Made by a program: the position numbers and the translations under genes. From positions 1 to 6,311 of the forward strand of contig NVUP01000041.1 in the NCBI GenBank assembly GCA_002401945.1: DNA of 6,311 nt, in the 5' to 3' direction. Positions 5,849 to 6,311 of this stretch are shown here, piece by piece. The notes below the pieces were generated by a model. It saw only the letters and a program-made list of their open reading frames with translations, was not told the origin of the DNA and did not search any database. Positions within the stretch are counted from its first letter, which is position 1, and every line of letters begins with the position of its first letter. The stretch comes from Paracoccaceae bacterium. GTDB lineage: Bacteria; Pseudomonadota; Alphaproteobacteria; Rhodobacterales; Rhodobacteraceae.

Positions 5849-6311
5849 ATGTCGCCGAAAATAGCCGATTTTCTGATAATTGGTGCAGGGTCCGCCGGAT
5901 GTGTATTGGCGAACAGACTGAGTGCTGATCCGGAGCATCGCGTGATTCTGCTGGAAGCCGGTGGGCGTGACTTAAACCCTTGGATTCATGTCCCCGTTGG
6001 CTATTTTAAGACATTGCACAACCCGAACACCGACTGGTGCTACAAGACCGAACCCGATCCTGGGATCAGCCACCGCTCAATTGATTGGCCGCGCGGTAAA
6101 ACTCTTGGTGGATCAAGTTCAATCAACGGCCTGCTCTATGTGCGCGGCCAGAAAGAGGACTATGATCGCTGGGCGCAGCGCGGCAACCGCGGCTGGAGCT
6201 ATGATGATGTCTTACCTTTGTTCAAACGCTCTGAAACGCATGAAAACGGCGCCGATGATTATCATGGTGACGATGGTGGCCTGTCAGTTTCGCTGATCCG
6301 CGCGAAAAGCG
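5849..6311 (+). CDS. GMC-family FAD oxidoreductase, N-terminal part (choline dehydrogenase-like)
   Basis: The gene runs off the window: 154 codons are visible of a family usually about 530-560 residues long. GMC enzymes use FAD to oxidise alcohols, polyols or choline to aldehydes or ketones. The start ATG follows AGGGGGAA (5835-5842) by 6 nt. Residues 8-17 (FLIIGAGSAG) are the Rossmann GxGxxG, E36 in LLEAGG is the ribose-binding acidic end of strand 2, and PRGKTLGGSSSINGLLYVRG (81-100) is GMC signature 1. DYDRWAQRGNRGWSYDDVLP follows, also typical. The catalytic histidine region is beyond the end. No signal peptide is seen, so it is cytoplasmic. It is divergent from the TRAP operon across a 118-bp palindrome-rich gap, suggesting it acts on the imported solute. 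Substrate cannot be told from this half; betA would be a guess. Confidence 0.93.
   Translation, partial: MSPKIADFLIIGAGSAGCVLANRLSADPEHRVILLEAGGRDLNPWIHVPVGYFKTLHNPNTDWCYKTEPDPGISHRSIDWPRGKTLGGSSSINGLLYVRGQKEDYDRWAQRGNRGWSYDDVLPLFKRSETHENGADDYHGDDGGLSVSLIRAKS

Noticed and set aside
5988..6296. Plus-strand frame overlapping the GMC gene in another frame
   Set aside because: The GMC frame here carries clear FAD and GMC motifs. The overlapping frame is a shadow.
1..6311. CRISPR array, toxin-antitoxin pair, phage genes or retron
   Set aside because: There are no spaced direct repeats, no paired small genes and no reverse transcriptase or phage motifs on either strand.

Overview
The window looks like an alphaproteobacterial chromosome segment, most likely Rhodobacterales/Roseobacter type. 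This rests on moderate GC, a Tat-exported TRAP binding protein, a dctP-dctQ-dctM order closed by an IclR regulator, and a divergent GMC oxidoreductase. The assignment comes from gene content, not from a search.

Layout. Bases 1 to about 1315 hold an IS110-family (IS1111-like, DEDD) insertion sequence whose transposase (53-1072, +) is interrupted by an in-frame TAG at 158-160. The non-coding tract after it (1073 to about 1290) contains several short hairpins and sits where IS1111-group elements encode their guide (bridge/seek) RNA. From about 1316 to 1569 I see no gene, but there is a compact run of hairpins (1363-1479). The minus strand from 5730 down to 1570 is one apparent operon: dctP (Tat-signal solute-binding protein), a terminator-like hairpin, dctQ (small permease), dctM (large permease, start overlapping the dctQ stop), and an IclR-family regulator 11 nt downstream. 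On the plus strand, 5849 to the window end is the first 154 codons of a GMC-family FAD oxidoreductase, divergent from dctP.

How they work together. The 118-bp gap between dctP and the oxidoreductase contains overlapping perfect palindromes covering a plausible dctP promoter. The simplest reading is a small catabolic locus. The TRAP transporter imports an organic solute, the oxidoreductase oxidises it or a product of it, and the IclR protein controls both directions from the shared operator region. The substrate cannot be read from the sequence.

No wholly new system is evident. The points most worth a second look are the nested operator, the candidate guide RNA of a crippled IS110 element, the unexplained hairpin cluster at 1363-1479, and the 9-G tract inside dctQ.
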